The notes under the pieces were generated by a model. It saw only the letters and a list, made by a program, of their open reading frames with translations, had not been told where the DNA came from and ran no database searches. This document shows positions 33,855-46,429 of a DNA stretch of 64,000 nucleotides, piece by piece. The translations under genes were made by a program, and so were the position numbers. Source of the stretch: Emydura subglobosa. Its lineage: Eukaryota; Chordata; Testudines; Chelidae. The stretch spans positions 55,981,889 through 56,045,888 of the forward strand of contig ML679966.1 in assembly GCA_007922225.1 (NCBI GenBank), in the 5' to 3' direction. Every line of letters begins with the position of its first letter. Within the stretch, counting starts at the first letter, position 1.

Positions 33855-35570
33855 CCAAGAATTTGGAAACCATGATTATTATTATGAATTATCTGAATTG
33901 CAAAAGTGCCCAAAGGTGACAGTTGCGGGGCCCTAGGACCCTTTGTGTTAGACAGTGAACAAACACATAGTAAAAAAACAGTCCCTGAAGAGTTTCTAAT
34001 GGAAACAGATGAGACAGAGAAAGGGAGGATGTTTGGTTTGGCTTTACCTGTTTCTAAGCATTTTGCACTACTCTAATCTTTGGGGTAGGAAAATCTGAGT
34101 TAACATGGTTATGTGAAAAAGGGCAAACAGGATTTTTTTTTATTGAAACCATATTTAGAAAGAAGATAACTACATTTTGTGAGGAGCAGCCAATATTTGC
34201 ATTCACTGAAAGAAATAATGTTCCAATTAAAACTGAAATCAAACAGGATACTTGAAACTTGAAACAAGAATGCAACTAAATGTAAGGGATTTCTGGGATG
34301 CACATTGTCCAAGTATGAAATTATCATACTGCATTTATGTCTTTTCAGCTGGAATAATGATATTCTGGTCCAAATTCACCCAACTATAACTCCACTGAGC
34401 TGAAGGAGTTACATGAGTGATGAACTGGTCCGCTGTGATTCAAGCTCTTTCTCATTTTACTTTGCAAATGTTTGTCTGCAAAAACTGAGGTTTTTGTATG
34501 CTTTTCACAAGACTGAATATGTCTCCAAAGGCAAAATGGCAATTCATTTTTCACCAGCAGCCAGCTCCAGTCCCAAACCCAAGTGATGGTCTAAATCTTT
34601 ACATTGGGACACAAAGAAAACACAAAAATAAGAGGACAGCAAAACAAAACACCAATGTAACAAAGGAAATAAGTGTAAATACAGACAAAAATGAACTGAA
34701 TGGACAAATCTTTCCTAAGGGTCAGACTGTGGCTGGGACTGAAAAGTTGTGCTGCAAAACTCTAGCAAAATTTCACTGATGCCAATGGGAGTTTTGCCTA
34801 TGGAAGCAGAGAGAGACCTAAGCAGAACTCTCATTTACATGAGACTAAGTAGGTGATTACTGGGGAGAGAACCAACTTGCTTTCTGTAACAGCACTCACT
34901 TCATGTTACCATACTGTATTTACCTCTGGGAATCAGAGCAGCTTCTGAAAAGAAAATTAACACTGTTTCTATAAACAAAGGTTTAAAGTTATTATTCTGC
35001 CTATTTCATTTACAAATTTGATCAACAACTGTACTGTTAAGCCATTTTCTGTTGCTTTTGTTGACTTCTTATAGAGATTTTCACAAATAAAATACACTAA
35101 GAACTGACATTTTGAGAGCACATTGATGTGCGCAGGTGAAAGCAGGATTGTTTGTGAGGTTGCAGTTGCTGTTTTCTTTCATTAGTCTTTACAGCTAAAA
35201 TGTAGCTATTTATTCAGACCCAGACAAATCCAGTCTGGAACATAGATACTTTATGGCAAGGAAGTAAAAGATGTTATCATGAACAGGTTTATTTTAGGAT
35301 TCTGATCTGTAATCACACTCACACATATTCACCTACATCCCACAAGGCAGATGATGTGAGAAGCAATGTCATTTGCTCAACAGAACTCACAAGTGAGTCA
35401 TTGCAAAGTGATGTTTTTCCAGGTAAATCAAACTAAACCAAAGAATAGTTCTGTTGTGTTCACTGAGCCCTTGCTGCACAGTTTTGTGTGACACCCTGTG
35501 AATGATCTAAATCCCAACACACATCCCCTTCCCTCCTGAAGGGAGAGTGAGACCAAGTCAAGTTCTTCTT
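33855..35570. other. Intron sequence with small repeat traces
   Basis: Bases 34371-34430 ('CAAATTCACCCAACTATAAC', 'ACTGAGCTGAAGGAGTTAC') and 34760-34800 ('TCACTGATGCCAATGGGAGT') are short palindromic-repeat members. The 93-codon open frame at 34498-34779 overlaps the latter and has no family resemblance. Confidence 0.45.
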
Positions 35571-35572
35571 GG

Positions 35573-35868
35573 ACACTGAGGCTATGTCTACACTCCGCCA
35601 TCAGATTGACTTATCTGGATCAACTGAGCGGTCAGTGAAGAGCCGCTCAGTCGATCAGGAAGTCCACGCTGTTAAACCACCCCTGCAAGTGACGTAGCGC
35701 TGCGTCGACAGGAACACGGTTCCTGTCAACGCAGTGCAGTGAAGATGGCGCACAGAAGAGAAGCACAGCAGTCAGCAGGACTTACGCAAGTTCTTTGCTT
35801 ACTTTGCGTAACTCCCATCGACTGCCGCCGAATCGCGGAGTTAAGTGTAGACCAAGCCTCAGTGAATG
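35573..35868. mobile_element. Harbinger-type MITE with near-perfect terminal inverted repeats
   Basis: The left end is CACTGAGGCTATGTCTACAC and the inverse of the right end is CACTGAGGCTTGGTCTACAC, which match at 18 of 20. The inside is GC-richer, with internal GTCGAC and 'CCGCTCAGTCGATC' motifs and no coding sequence. The symmetric CACTGAG makes the exact insertion boundary and target duplication ambiguous. Confidence 0.75.
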
Positions 35869-35959
35869 AAAAAGACAGGAATCAAGAAACTAGAGAGGGG
35901 AACAACACATTAGGTCACTATGTCTATCTTCCTGCTACAGCAGAATTCTTTCCTAAAGT

Positions 35960-36275
35960 ATTCTCAAGAGTCTTTTTCTCCAGTCTATTTTTAAATGACT
36001 AGCTGTGGAGCTCTAATAATTTCCCTGGGAGACTATTCAACAGTGTAATAGATTTGGCAGGATATTTTCCTTTATTCCTTTGACCTCTCTAAACAATTCC
36101 TCTGACTCCACTCTTGGCATTTGCATCATTTAACATGGTTCTCATATTCCCCTAGTTGTCATTTAGCCAACCCAAACACAAGCCCTTTAATCATATTTGT
36201 TGCTTTCCTCTGATTTCCCTCCAATCTGTTATCATACTGAGGTGACCAGAACTGAAAACAGTATTCTAGGCATTC
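35960..36275 (-). mobile_element. CR1-like LINE fragment
   Basis: Read on the plus strand it has 'TTTTTAAATGACTAGCTGTG', 'CTTTCCTCTGATTTCCCTCC' and 'ATCATACTGAGGTGACCAGAACTG', the last being the reverse complement of the CR1 ORF2 C-terminal coding area. The fragment lacks the 3' terminus. Confidence 0.6.
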
Positions 36276-36474
36276 CCATCCGTGCTACAGAAAGAAGAAA
36301 TCTCATCATTCTTAGTAACAGTATGTGGTTTTTGAAAATACTGGTCATGTACTAGTAAGGGATCCTGGTAGAACCAGTAATGGTAGAACACAGCTGGTGA
36401 TCTGCCAGCTAGAGCCAACAGACACAGTGATGGGCCAGCCTGGCGAAAACTGAACCACCAAGAAAACTTACGGG

Positions 36475-36690
36475 CCGCTTTCTACCACCTTTACTCACAT
36501 TGAGTAGTACCATATTGTTCTGGTGAGTGCCTAGCACAATGGGGTCCTGTTCCACGACTAGGGTTGCTAGACTCTCTGATTACATAAATAATTCCACAAA
36601 TAGCCCCATTAATTCAATTGGGGCTGCTTGAGAGTAAGGTGTGAATCAGTGGAAATAAGTAAATCAGAATCTGGCTCTCTGTAAGTTGCA
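36475..36690. repeat. Palindromic repeat interrupted by an L3-like fragment
   Basis: The outer halves are 'ACCTTTACTCACATTGAGTA' at the left and 'GAGAGTAAGGTGTGAATCAG' at the right, which fold back on one another. Between them lies 'TAGCACAATGGGGTCCTGTT', the inverse of the L3-like repeat block at 33240-33270. One ancient repeat appears to have inserted into another. Confidence 0.45.
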
Positions 36691-37290
36691 GTGTAGGATG
36701 CATCCCGTTCACTGGGGCAAACAGTTCTTGTGTTCAGCTCTCTGCTGCCATACAAGTCTGTTTTATTGTGAGCCTAATCTCCACGCATAAGTCTCACTGA
36801 TAAAGAGTCTGTTTGATCTTAACATCTGTGTGTAACCTCTTCCTATTCTAACCAAACACCCTATCTAACCCAATTACACTATTATCATCAATATCCTTTC
36901 AAAGCAGTGTTGGGCATGGACTTCCCCTTTTCAAAACAAATAGTTGATAAATGTAGCTAAACTATTTTATACAAATAGAAAGTAGAAGAGAAGGGACATA
37001 AATAATGTTTTAAAAAAATGATGCCACTATGGAGATATTATTCCAAAGGCGCCCACGCCTGGTCTGTGTGCCTGCATGGATAAACAGAGGGAGTGAACAT
37101 TAGCCCAGAGAGTTAAACATAAAATTGTGGCTAGCTTGGTTGTTTTTACAATCTAAAATGTACAGATAAAGAGTGAAATTCTTCAGTGAACCTGCAAGAG
37201 GCACTGCACAGAACTCACAGCCCAATGGAAGAATGGACTGAGGTGACTTTAAGCCACCATTGCCTTCCCAACCCAGCATACCTCCTATAC

Positions 37291-37764
37291 CGGGGTCAGC
37301 AACCTATGCCATGCATGCCAAACATAGTACGCGAGATGATTGTGAGTGGCACTCACACTGCCATTGGCGCCAGGGTTGTTTATAATTTTTGGTGATGCCG
37401 GGGCAGCTCCTGGCCAGGGTGCAGGGGCGGAGGCCAACGTCACATGGGAGATGGGTGGGGAGAGAAGGGGCGGGACCAGGAGGAGTGACTGGCCACTGCA
37501 CAGCGCTGGTTGGGGCCGAGAGCAACTCCAGGGCAGGGTGCTGGGGCAGGGACCCACATCAGGTGGGAGAGGGGTGGGCGGGGTGGAAGTGGCAGGGCCG
37601 GGAGCGGGGAGTAGGCACCGTATGGCGCTGCTTGGGGCTAGGAGCAGTTCCTCCTGGCCAGGGAGCTGGGCCCACGTGGGAGAGGGGTGGTGCCGGAGGG
37701 GGAAGGGGCAGGGGGAATGAAGACTTGTGTTGGCATGCCACTTGTGAAAGGTTGCCAACCCCTG
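37291..37764. mobile_element. hAT-type MITE with 8-bp target duplication
   Basis: The left end CGGGGTCAGCAACCTATGCC pairs with the inverse right end CAGGGGTTGGCAACCTTTCA. Target duplications are TCCTATAC (37283-37290) and TCCTATGT (37765-37772), 6 of 8 identical. The 474-base body is very GC-rich, with G-rich tandem-like phrases such as 'GGTGGGAGAGGGGTGGG'. This explains the long antisense open frames (up to 175 codons at 37285-37812), which are not genes. Confidence 0.85.
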
Positions 37765-38377
37765 TCCTATGTCATGGTTTGCCACCGTGTCCTTGGAGGC
37801 AGCCTTCCACAAAGCCTGTGCTGAATGAATCCTCCCTGCATCTGTAGACAGGGCTTTTGGGGCTCCTTTTCTCTGCTCTGGCTCTTTTCCATGGTGTACA
37901 GGGCCGGAGCAGGGCTGAGGATGTCATCCAAAGTATAAAGAGGGTTTTGTTTATTCCATAAACAAACAAATTAAAAGCTTGTGTTCATCCTGGACTTTCA
38001 GTATCCAAACAAATGTTTATCAATGGAGGAGGAATACATTAGATTCTATCATTGTACTTTTAATTTCCTACAAATTTTAGCTGCTCTCTGCTAAAATCAT
38101 CATGATCAGTACCATAGTTAACAATGGAGATTTAGCTGTGACACTCTGAGTACCTTTCCCAGACCTAACAAAGAGCTCTGTGTAAGCTTGAAAGCTTCTC
38201 TCTTTCACCAACAGAAAGTGATCCAATAAAAGATATTACCTCACCCACCTTTTCTCTCTAATATCCTGGGAACAGCATGGCCACAACCCTGCAATTAACA
38301 GGGATTGTTTTTAAACTCTCATCACTAGGATTCAGAGTTAACTCCATGTTGAGATAAAAGCTAATATCTATTACATC

Positions 38378-38560
38378 CAGGGCTTAAATTCAGCTGGAGC
38401 CATCTGGAGCAGAGCTCTGGTAAATACTTTCAAACGTGTGGGAGACCTGGCACATCTCCCATGGGGCAGAAGCCCCAAGCCCTGGGACGCCTCCTGCAGC
38501 TGAAGCCTTGAGCCCTGGGATGCCCCCATGGGGTAAAAACCTTCAAATTCTGCAGAAATT
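38378..38560. repeat. GC-rich MITE-like repeat
   Basis: It begins 'CCAGGGCTTAAATTCAGCTG' and carries two 'AAGCCCTGGGA'-type units (AGCCCTGGGACGCC and AGCCCTGGGATGCC) about 40 bases apart. I remember the opening phrase as a widespread sauropsid repeat, but no terminal pairing was confirmed. Confidence 0.4.
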
Positions 38561-38751
38561 GAGAACTCTGCACATCAGAGAGATGGCAGGATAGATTTCC
38601 TGCCTAGCCAAGCTCACTTCAAACTCTGCTCCTAGCCCTCTGTAAATGAAGAAGGAGAATAGAAGTACTAAGGCTGCGATTTAGCATGGTACTTAAGTCT
38701 GAGCCTAACTTTAAGCATGAGTCGTTCCAGTGAAGCCAATGGGACAACTCA

Positions 38752-38865
38752 GATAGGAACCATCATACTGCATCAGAGCAGTGGTCCACCTAGTCCAGTA
38801 TCCTATTTTCCGCAGTACCAAGTAGCAGATGCTTCAAAGAAAGGTGCAAAACCCTCCCAGTTCAC
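38752..38865 (-). mobile_element. CR1 LINE 3'-end fragment
   Basis: 'CAGTGGTCCACCTAGTCCAG' and 'TATCCTATTTTCC' parallel the sequence at 52215-52270, the 3' end of the minus-strand CR1 at 52205-53905. It is a short truncated copy in the same orientation. Confidence 0.7.
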
Positions 38866-38869
38866 ATGC

Positions 38870-41370
38870 TTAATTATAAAACACGTGTTTAAGTCCTGCG
38901 GTGAATCAGGGCAGAAGACAAGAAATACTCTCTATTCTTTACCATTTTTTTTTATTTCCTTGCCATAACAGCAGCAACCACTTGGTTTATATTCAAAGAA
39001 GCTTTGTTTGTTTTATTTATTTGGTTGATCTGGTTTGTGTTTTGCTGGCCTTGTTTCTGTTTTGGTTTTATTTTTGAGGGGTTTATTTATTTTTTGTTAC
39101 TGTCAGATATGACTGTAAATATACATAAAATCTAAAGAGATATTAGGCATAAAAAAAAATGTCTCAGCTGGTTTCAGATGGCAGCACACGCAGAGTGCGG
39201 AACATTACAATGTGAGGGAGTTAAGTACATAAAACAGATGTTTCTCTTCTAAATTATTTACTCTCGAAACAATACATCTTCAGTGACTTTTTAATTTCAG
39301 AACAATAAAGAAGTAAGATAGATCCTTTCAGGACATGTTATATACATTAAATATATTTTCCTTCTGTCATATATACAGAATTTAGATTCTGCTTTTGAAT
39401 CAATGTACTTTTGCAACAACATGAAGAGTTAGTGAGCCTGAGAAAGCACTGTGCTCACTATTTTTTGCGGGCTTGGTCCCATAATTAATTTTTTTTTTCA
39501 GAAACACTTACCTGGATAGATGCACTAAGAACCAAAGTGAAGCCCACTAATCCACACAGGTATTTTGGAAGGTGAGATGGACCAAGTCAGATCTAGAATT
39601 CTTCATAGGAGGGACTCTGATCCCATTCCATGAAGAATGTGTTATAGTGTATATATTTTTCTAATTATTTTGTGAATTTTGACCCACAGATAGGTAGTGG
39701 AGGGTGTGTATGAAATGTGGACCAAATTCTGCCCTTAGTTACATAGTGCAACTTCCATTGTCTTTAAAGGGAGCTGCACCATATAAATGAGGGTAGAATC
39801 AGGCCTTTTTGTTTTGGTCAAGAGCCTATTAAGTTTTTGACAACTAGGAAAACTGACATATAGTAGAGAAGAAAGGGGTTTTAATCACATATCTTGCACA
39901 ATATAAGTGGTAGTCCACCCACAAGTCTGGGAAAGGTGAGATAGGACAGTGAAAGGAGATTATCTGGATTGTGGTCTAAAAGATCTCCCAAGTACAATGC
40001 ATAATGTATGCTGACTTCTAACATAGCCACCATCCCACTGGATCTGCACAGGTGAATGTTTGAGGGCTGGAGTATTCATAGCTGTACAGGAATCACATAC
40101 AGTCATTCACAAGGCAATTAAGTGAGGGGGTTGAATTCAGCACACCCACCCTGCCTTGCTGAAGGTTACATGGTCTCTGTCGACCCAAGTTTGCATTGCT
40201 GCGCACTCAAAACGCCACTCACTTCCATAAGAGTTCTGAATAGACCAGGAATGCAATGCTGGGCCCAAATGGGTATGGAAAGATATACCTTTTGATCCAT
40301 TAGGAATTAGGAACATGGAATTGTCACCAGTCTTTAATTCAGAATTAAACTGATGTGCACATTGTTATTTTAAACACAATAGCTGTTTCTTCTATGCACC
40401 TCCTCGCACATCCCACCAACCCACCCACCATCAGAATTACCCTGGTCATGTTTCAATTTATTCTCCATTTTACAAAAATTAAATAAATAAATCAATATTT
40501 TAAAATGAGGAGAATAAGGAGAGGAGTAATTAAACTACCAACTGAGGGCACAGGAGAAGCAACTGCTTAAGGAGCACCTTTTAAAACTGAAGAAAATATA
40601 TTAATGCTTTATAGGGCTGGATTGCAAATAATTATGCATGTTATTACAAAGCACATTTTCCTCTGGAAATTACTGTAGAAAACAATAAAATCAAAATGTC
40701 AATGTCAAATTTATGCCACCTTTACTCTTCAGTGTTGAGGGTCAGGATTTCCTGAAGGTAAAAGATGATGCAAAAGATATTCATGCTTGGCTTTGGGAAA
40801 TCCTAGGCTTTCCTCCCAGGAAGCAGAGCTTCAGATGGGGCTTTGGACTTCAGGGAGAGCTAATTCAAGTATTCACATGGGAGCAACTGAGAAGAGAGTT
40901 ATGAAGGGAGTGAAGAAAGTGGCTTAGAGAACAATGGGATATGTGACCAAATGAGAGAAGAGTGAAGTGGAGGAGGAAATAGTGTGCACTCTTTTAGGCT
41001 CCAGATGGTGTAGGTTCAATTCTGCCTTGTGGTTTACAAGTGAACAAACATAGTGGTTCACAGAATCATAAAACCAGGAGACGGAACTGTAGATTCCATC
41101 ACTAATCCTGAGAGACTATTCCATAATACAAGACTGGGGAGCACCCCTCTGTGCTGAGAGAGAGTGCCCAGTGGAAGAATCTTATGCTTTCTAGAATCCA
41201 ACAGTAGCCAAGGCAAGGAGAGATAGCTCTTTCCCTCCTGCTACTTCCCCATTCATGTTCCAACTCCTGGCCTACTAATACTGTAATTCTCTTTCTTCCT
41301 TTCTCTCTGTGTTCCCCCACTGCTCTGCTCTAGGTAGGGATAGAAGAGATTTTGAAAGCTATAGAGCCAA
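38870..41370. other. Intron sequence, mostly unrecognised
   Basis: A T-rich patch with GTTT/ATTT units lies at 39005-39090. Bases 39722-39812 form an ancient palindromic repeat ('CAAATTCTGCCCTTAGTTAC' to 'AGGGTAGAATCAGGCC'). No coding exon or larger transposon is seen. Confidence 0.5.
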
Positions 41371-41374
41371 CTTC

Positions 41375-41760
41375 ACAGAGTCTTAGAGTTTAAGGCCAGA
41401 AAGGACAACCAGATCATCTACACTGACTTCCTGTATATCACAGGCCACCACCCAGCACCTGCACACTAAATTCAGCAAACCCATGCTCTGTTGTACCACC
41501 TTAGATTAATTGCCTCCTTGGAGTCACACTCTTCAAATATGTATAGACAATTCTCATATCATTCTCCTACTTGGTTTTTGGCTTATTTAGTTCCTTCAAT
41601 CTTTTCTCATAAATTCATCCCAATATTTTTGTACTTAGTTTTGCTACTCTTGTCTAAATTTCCACCAGTTTGTCATCACCTTGCTGTTATTAGGGTGTTC
41701 AGAACTCAAAGTAGTGTGCAAGTGTGATCACACCACAGTCTCATCCTAGTCTTTTGTTGT
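41375..41760 (-). mobile_element. CR1-like LINE 3' end
   Basis: It starts TTAGAGTTTAAGGCCAGAAA and continues 'GTATATCACAGGCCACCACC', the same inverse 3' end as at 13565 and 63622. The following part to 41760 contains 'CTTCAATCTTTTCTCATAAA' and 'GTGTTCAGAACTCAAAGTAG', typical of the inverse of the CR1 ORF2 tail. A different CR1 subfamily may have been joined here. Confidence 0.65.
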
Positions 41761-41764
41761 GATT

Positions 41765-44390
41765 TATCCAAATGGAAAAATACTGCATTTGGCACAGTAA
41801 TTAGTGTCTACTTAATGGAGAGCAGTGGTGAAGTAGCATGTATTCCAGAGCTCAGAGGGGGGTATCTGAAACTTTCCCCACCATCAGTATTCTTCAGTAA
41901 TACTCTACTGGCTACTTTTCTGTGGTGCAAATGATACAATTCAAATGCAATAATTTCAAAAAATATATTTTTTCTCAAAGAAAACTATGGCTTCTTATCA
42001 CACTGGCTATTAGTGCCTTGGGGATAGACTAATTTATATGTGCTGCCTCTCCTAATACAGCAGATAACATATTTGTGAAATTCTCTATTGTCTGATAGCC
42101 TGTGGATGATTACAGGTATTCTTTATTTAGTCGGCAGTGGAGCATGCCTCAGGTGACAAAAAGTACATGTTCATTCTACTTATGTCTTTCAGAAAGTCAA
42201 GTGTTTGTTTTAATCTGACTCTAGCCAAGATTGGGGAGGAGGAGGGGGATGCAGCACTGTAATATGGAAAGTGCAATTAAATTTAGAAAGTGACCATAGA
42301 AATGTTATGAAGTTCAGGAGCATAGCGATATGTGGCATATGAAGCACAAGATTAAATGTGCTACAAGACTTCTAAATGGACCCTTTTTTATTATCTGACT
42401 TTTGCAACCTCACAACCCACAACCTAACATCCACCTGGTTTCCATAATGAGCTGGCAGCTTACTCTTGGCCTTGTTGTTCGCTGGTTATCCACTTTACTC
42501 CTCTGTGGGCTCCTCGCATGCTTCAGTACCGTTCTCCTCTCACCACTAGCCTCTATCTCTGGTTTTCTACACTTTTTCTCCCCTTTAAGTACACCTACTA
42601 TCTGTTCCTAGTCTCTTTTCTGTCTCTCCCCAACTCCTCCCTCAATCAGTGTGTGCTGCTTCTCCCCTCACATACAGAAGAGATACTGTGCTGTATTGCT
42701 CTACTCACTGAGTCTGCCAGTTGACTCAGTTGCCCCTGCATTGTTTATGCCTGCTGGACAACTTTTGCTACCTGCTCAACAACTATCAGGTGACCAATAG
42801 TTGGGATAAACCTGGTAAATACTTCAGCGCCCACAGAATTCTGTTGGAGGGGAAAGCACTGAAAATCACTAACACTGGGCCTGCCACAAGGCCCCAGTGA
42901 ACTCCCAGTGAAGGACTTTGGGGATTGCTGGGGTATAATTTACACTTTGGTGGGGATTTGTAAAAGTGTTGCACAGGTTACGTATCAAAAGATGAAATTT
43001 TCCTAACTGCCAAGCCTGCAGACAAACTGGAATCTAAAAATTAAACTGCTTTTCACCCCGTCTAATCTGTCTCTGCGTTGTCATATTACACTCATCACCA
43101 TGGTATCATTAGCAGTAATGAACATTTTGCAATCAAAGTTTGGCACTTTGTTAGATGTTCCACAAGCCAGAGTAGATCCCAGCTCATTTTTCCATAGCTG
43201 GGTTTTCTCTGCTATGCTAACAAAAACAAAAATCTGTTTGTCATAGGTAAGCAGGTATGACATGATCACACAGAGGGCCTATGTATATTTAGTAGGAAGA
43301 TATATTTTTGCAGTCACATTTTGGTACATAACCTCATTTACAGGTAAAAGTAATATGAGTTAGACAAATTGTCCCATATATCTAACAATCACGTCAAATA
43401 TTCCTTTAAACTGGTGCCACCAAATTTCACTTATGGGGCACTTTAAAAGCTCAAATTAATCAACACACTGTGTATACTGTGATTTCATCATTATGAAAAC
43501 TATAAAAAGTTTTTTCCAGGTCTTCCTCTTCTGGTTTGTGCCAGAAATGATAGTGCTTAACAATTTACTCTAAACACTTCATAATTCATTACTTACATTC
43601 AACATGTCAGTGCAATGTAATTCCACAGAGTATATCTGCAACTGCAGCTCAGGATTCCTGGTTCCTCAGGAAATCCTAAGGAGACATGTTTGGAACTGAA
43701 AATGTGTCTATTTGTTGAGTCATCAAATGCAAAATCTAAAGGGCAGGACTTTCCTACCAGTGCAATGATAAAAAAAAATTAAATTGGGGGAATGGAATTA
43801 ATATGAGTAAGGTCTGTGTATTAGTTTCCAAAATTTTGATTTTCCTTAGAGGAAGGAAAAACTAGAAATAAACCATATTTTAATATTTATTTTGACTAGT
43901 CCATTGTAAAAACATAGCAGTAGTGTAGCACCAATAAGTTATCAAGGCTCTTCCATAGTATCTCTATGGTATTATCCAGGGTTAATATTACAAAATCAAA
44001 AAGGGTTTACAGTTATTCCATCTCAGGCAATGAACTCATCAGCTCTCACAAGGTAAGCAGAGTTTGACTTGGTTAAACTGGAATGCTTCCAAAGAATACC
44101 TGGGTGTTGCAATAAGAAGTGTTAATAAGTCAGTAGATCACACTTTTCACTGAGTAAATTTTAAACCAATCATGTTGCATGGGAGCACTCTAACTGGAGT
44201 TAACACCTTTCAGATAAGCTGTAGACCTAAGAAATTAACCATCTGTGTTCATGAAAAATCCCATGGCACTTTGCACAAGAATAGCATTATATTAACTCTG
44301 GTCTTCGGTCCAAATTCTACTTTGAGCAATCACATTGCATGAAGACTTCCTGTTTTGTGGCACCCTATGCATTCCTGTGGTGAAGAAAAT
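41765..44390. other. Intron sequence without recognised elements
   Basis: Ordinary AT-rich sequence. The overlapping open frames near 42402-42724 are hydrophobic, pyrimidine-rich and without motif, so I read them as chance. Confidence 0.5.
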
Positions 44391-44399
44391 TATTGTTCC

Positions 44400-44530
44400 T
44401 TTATATAATATTTCACATATCTGTATCACTTTTTTTCCAAGCATCTCAAGATGCTTTACAAATTTTATTGAGGTACGTAAGTATATCTCCATTTTACTGA
44501 GAGGAAGACAGAGAGATTTAGGCATATATT
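44400..44530 (-). mobile_element. MIR-like SINE fragment
   Basis: Contains 'AGCATCTCAAGATGCTTTAC', 'CTCCATTTTACTGAGAGGAA' and 'ACAGAGAGATTTAGGC', the reverse-orientation MIR series. A second short repeat with 'TACTTTTGAAAATGGGATTT' follows at 44538-44620. Confidence 0.55.
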
Positions 44531-45920
44531 TTCATTTCAAGCCTACATTTAGGCTTCTAATTGCCTAAGTTACTTTTGAAAATGGGATTTAGGTACTTTA
44601 GAAAGTTTTATCCGGATGCCTAGATATGGTGTGGCAAAGAGCTTATTCAAAATGCATAAAGATTTAAACCAAAGTAATGACTGAGACTGAACATACAGGA
44701 AAAATTGTCTGACAATCTAATTTGCTATTCAGCTTCAGAAGAGTCTCCTAAGGGAAGAGATGAAAGCTCCTGCATGTGACTCATTTTTAAAAAGTCAGGA
44801 TTAAGCACCGAAGAACAGTGCAAACTGTAGAAAACAATCCCACACAATGGGATGGATTAGTAACCTAACTGATCTTCTTCAGTACTAATAAATTTGAAAT
44901 ATATAAATACAATAAATAATAGTAACTTCTATCTTTATGAATCTTTAAACATTCAATTCTACAAGATTTGCCTTTTTCTTTCAAACCTTTGATATCAAAC
45001 TACCTTGATATCTGATAGTTACCCATATATATTTTAAGTTTGATTCAATATTAAAACTGTTGCAACCTTCAATTACATAATGAAACTGTCAACATTTCTT
45101 CAGCAGCTTTGAAAGATCTTGTCCGCTCTGTGTAAGTATGCTTGTCTTGACTTACTCAAAGCAAATATTCTCCAACAAAATTTCAGATTTTTTTTGTAGG
45201 TAACAGAAAGACTATTCCTTATCCTCTGATATTCCATACAGAAATCACCCTTAGAACAGCGAGTACTTAGTAAACACTTTCAATTACTAAATTACAGTTA
45301 GTCACAGTTGCTACACACTAACACTCTCAGTTGAATTCTTTTGTTTGTTTTTAATTTAAAGAGTCTTCAAACCTTAAAATATGTTGTTTTATTTCTTTTT
45401 ACTAACAATTATACAGGAATAAACAAAATGCTTATTCAAGCACCTTATACATTTAACCTATCTACATGCTTATTCAAGATACACATTCTACATTTACCCC
45501 TTCAACATATGAGAAAACTTTAGAAAGTTATCCTTTGACATTCTGTTCCCATTCTCTAAGCCCCCTTTTTATTTTCCAGCAATTAGCCACACTTTTCCCT
45601 TTGAAATCACCAAATTACATACAAACCTCTTGACTTTAACATGGTTTGTGCTTTGTTTAAGGCTTTTTAGGCACAACCTGAACATTTGAATTCCAATTCT
45701 TATTAGTCCCCTTTCTGCCACCTGGCAACATCTTGTTTATTTCTTTAAACCATTTTATTACTTCCTGCTTCCTGAGTAGCTCATCCAGAATCCACTGAAG
45801 TAAATGAAAGACCACTCTTTAACTCGGCACTGGATCAGCACCCTCATCCCTGATTCACATCAATGTGTTCCATGGCTTCCAGCTCATCAAGCAGCCTGTG
45901 TTCACTCACTCATGACATTA

Positions 45921-46160
45921 TAGAATCCTAGAATGATGAGGTTAGAAGGGAACGCAAGGGTCATCTAGTCTAACCCCCTGCCAAGATGCAGGATTAGTGG
46001 TATCTAAACCATCCAAGACAGATGGCTATCTAGGGTCCTTTTGAAAACCTCCAGTGAAGGAGCTTCCACAACCTCCCTAGGCAGTCTGTTTCATTGTTCT
46101 AGTGTTCTTATAGTTGGGATGTTTTTCCTGAGATTTAATCTAAATCTGCTAAACTGTAGT
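45921..46160 (-). mobile_element. CR1 LINE 3' end
   Basis: The plus strand begins TATAGAATCCTAGAATGATG, then 'GTCATCTAGTCTAACCCCCT', 'AAACCTCCAGTGAAGGAGCT' and 'TCCACAACCTCCCTAGGCAG'. These are the inverse of the CR1 3' UTR and of the WxxLP-coding tail. Confidence 0.85.
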
Positions 46161-46329
46161 TTGAACATTATCTCTCATTCACTTGAATGGTGCTGACTGT
46201 GCCTCCTCTTCTGTTCACTCTTCAGTTGCAGCTAAATTTTAGCCTTGGAATTTGGTTTGTTTCTATTTGTGATTACATGTATTTCCACCAGGCTGAGTTC
46301 TGAATGAGCTCCTGGAATCAGTTCCATTT

Positions 46330-46420
46330 TTATTAATTATTTGTATTTTAGTGGTACCTCGAGACTCCAGCAAGATTGTGGCCTCATTGCCTTTTACAAT
46401 ATGGAGAAGTGCTTTTCAGA
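46330..46420 (+). repeat. L3-like repeat, short fragment
   Basis: 'ATTATTTGTATTTTAGTGGTA' with 'CCTCGAGACTCC' parallels the start of the L3-like copy at 33208-33250. Only the first 80-90 bases are present. Confidence 0.45.
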
Positions 46421-46429
46421 AGTGCTAAA

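Noticed and set aside
33509..33913. 134-codon minus-strand open frame
   Set aside because: Antisense to the second L3-like repeat copy.
37285..37847. Long antisense and sense open frames (up to 175 codons)
   Set aside because: They lie within a GC-rich hAT MITE; high GC lowers stop frequency and all three frames are open in places.
42402..42724. Hydrophobic open frames resembling membrane segments
   Set aside because: Pyrimidine-rich DNA gives Leu/Phe/Ser-rich translation by chance; two overlapping frames look equally membrane-like.
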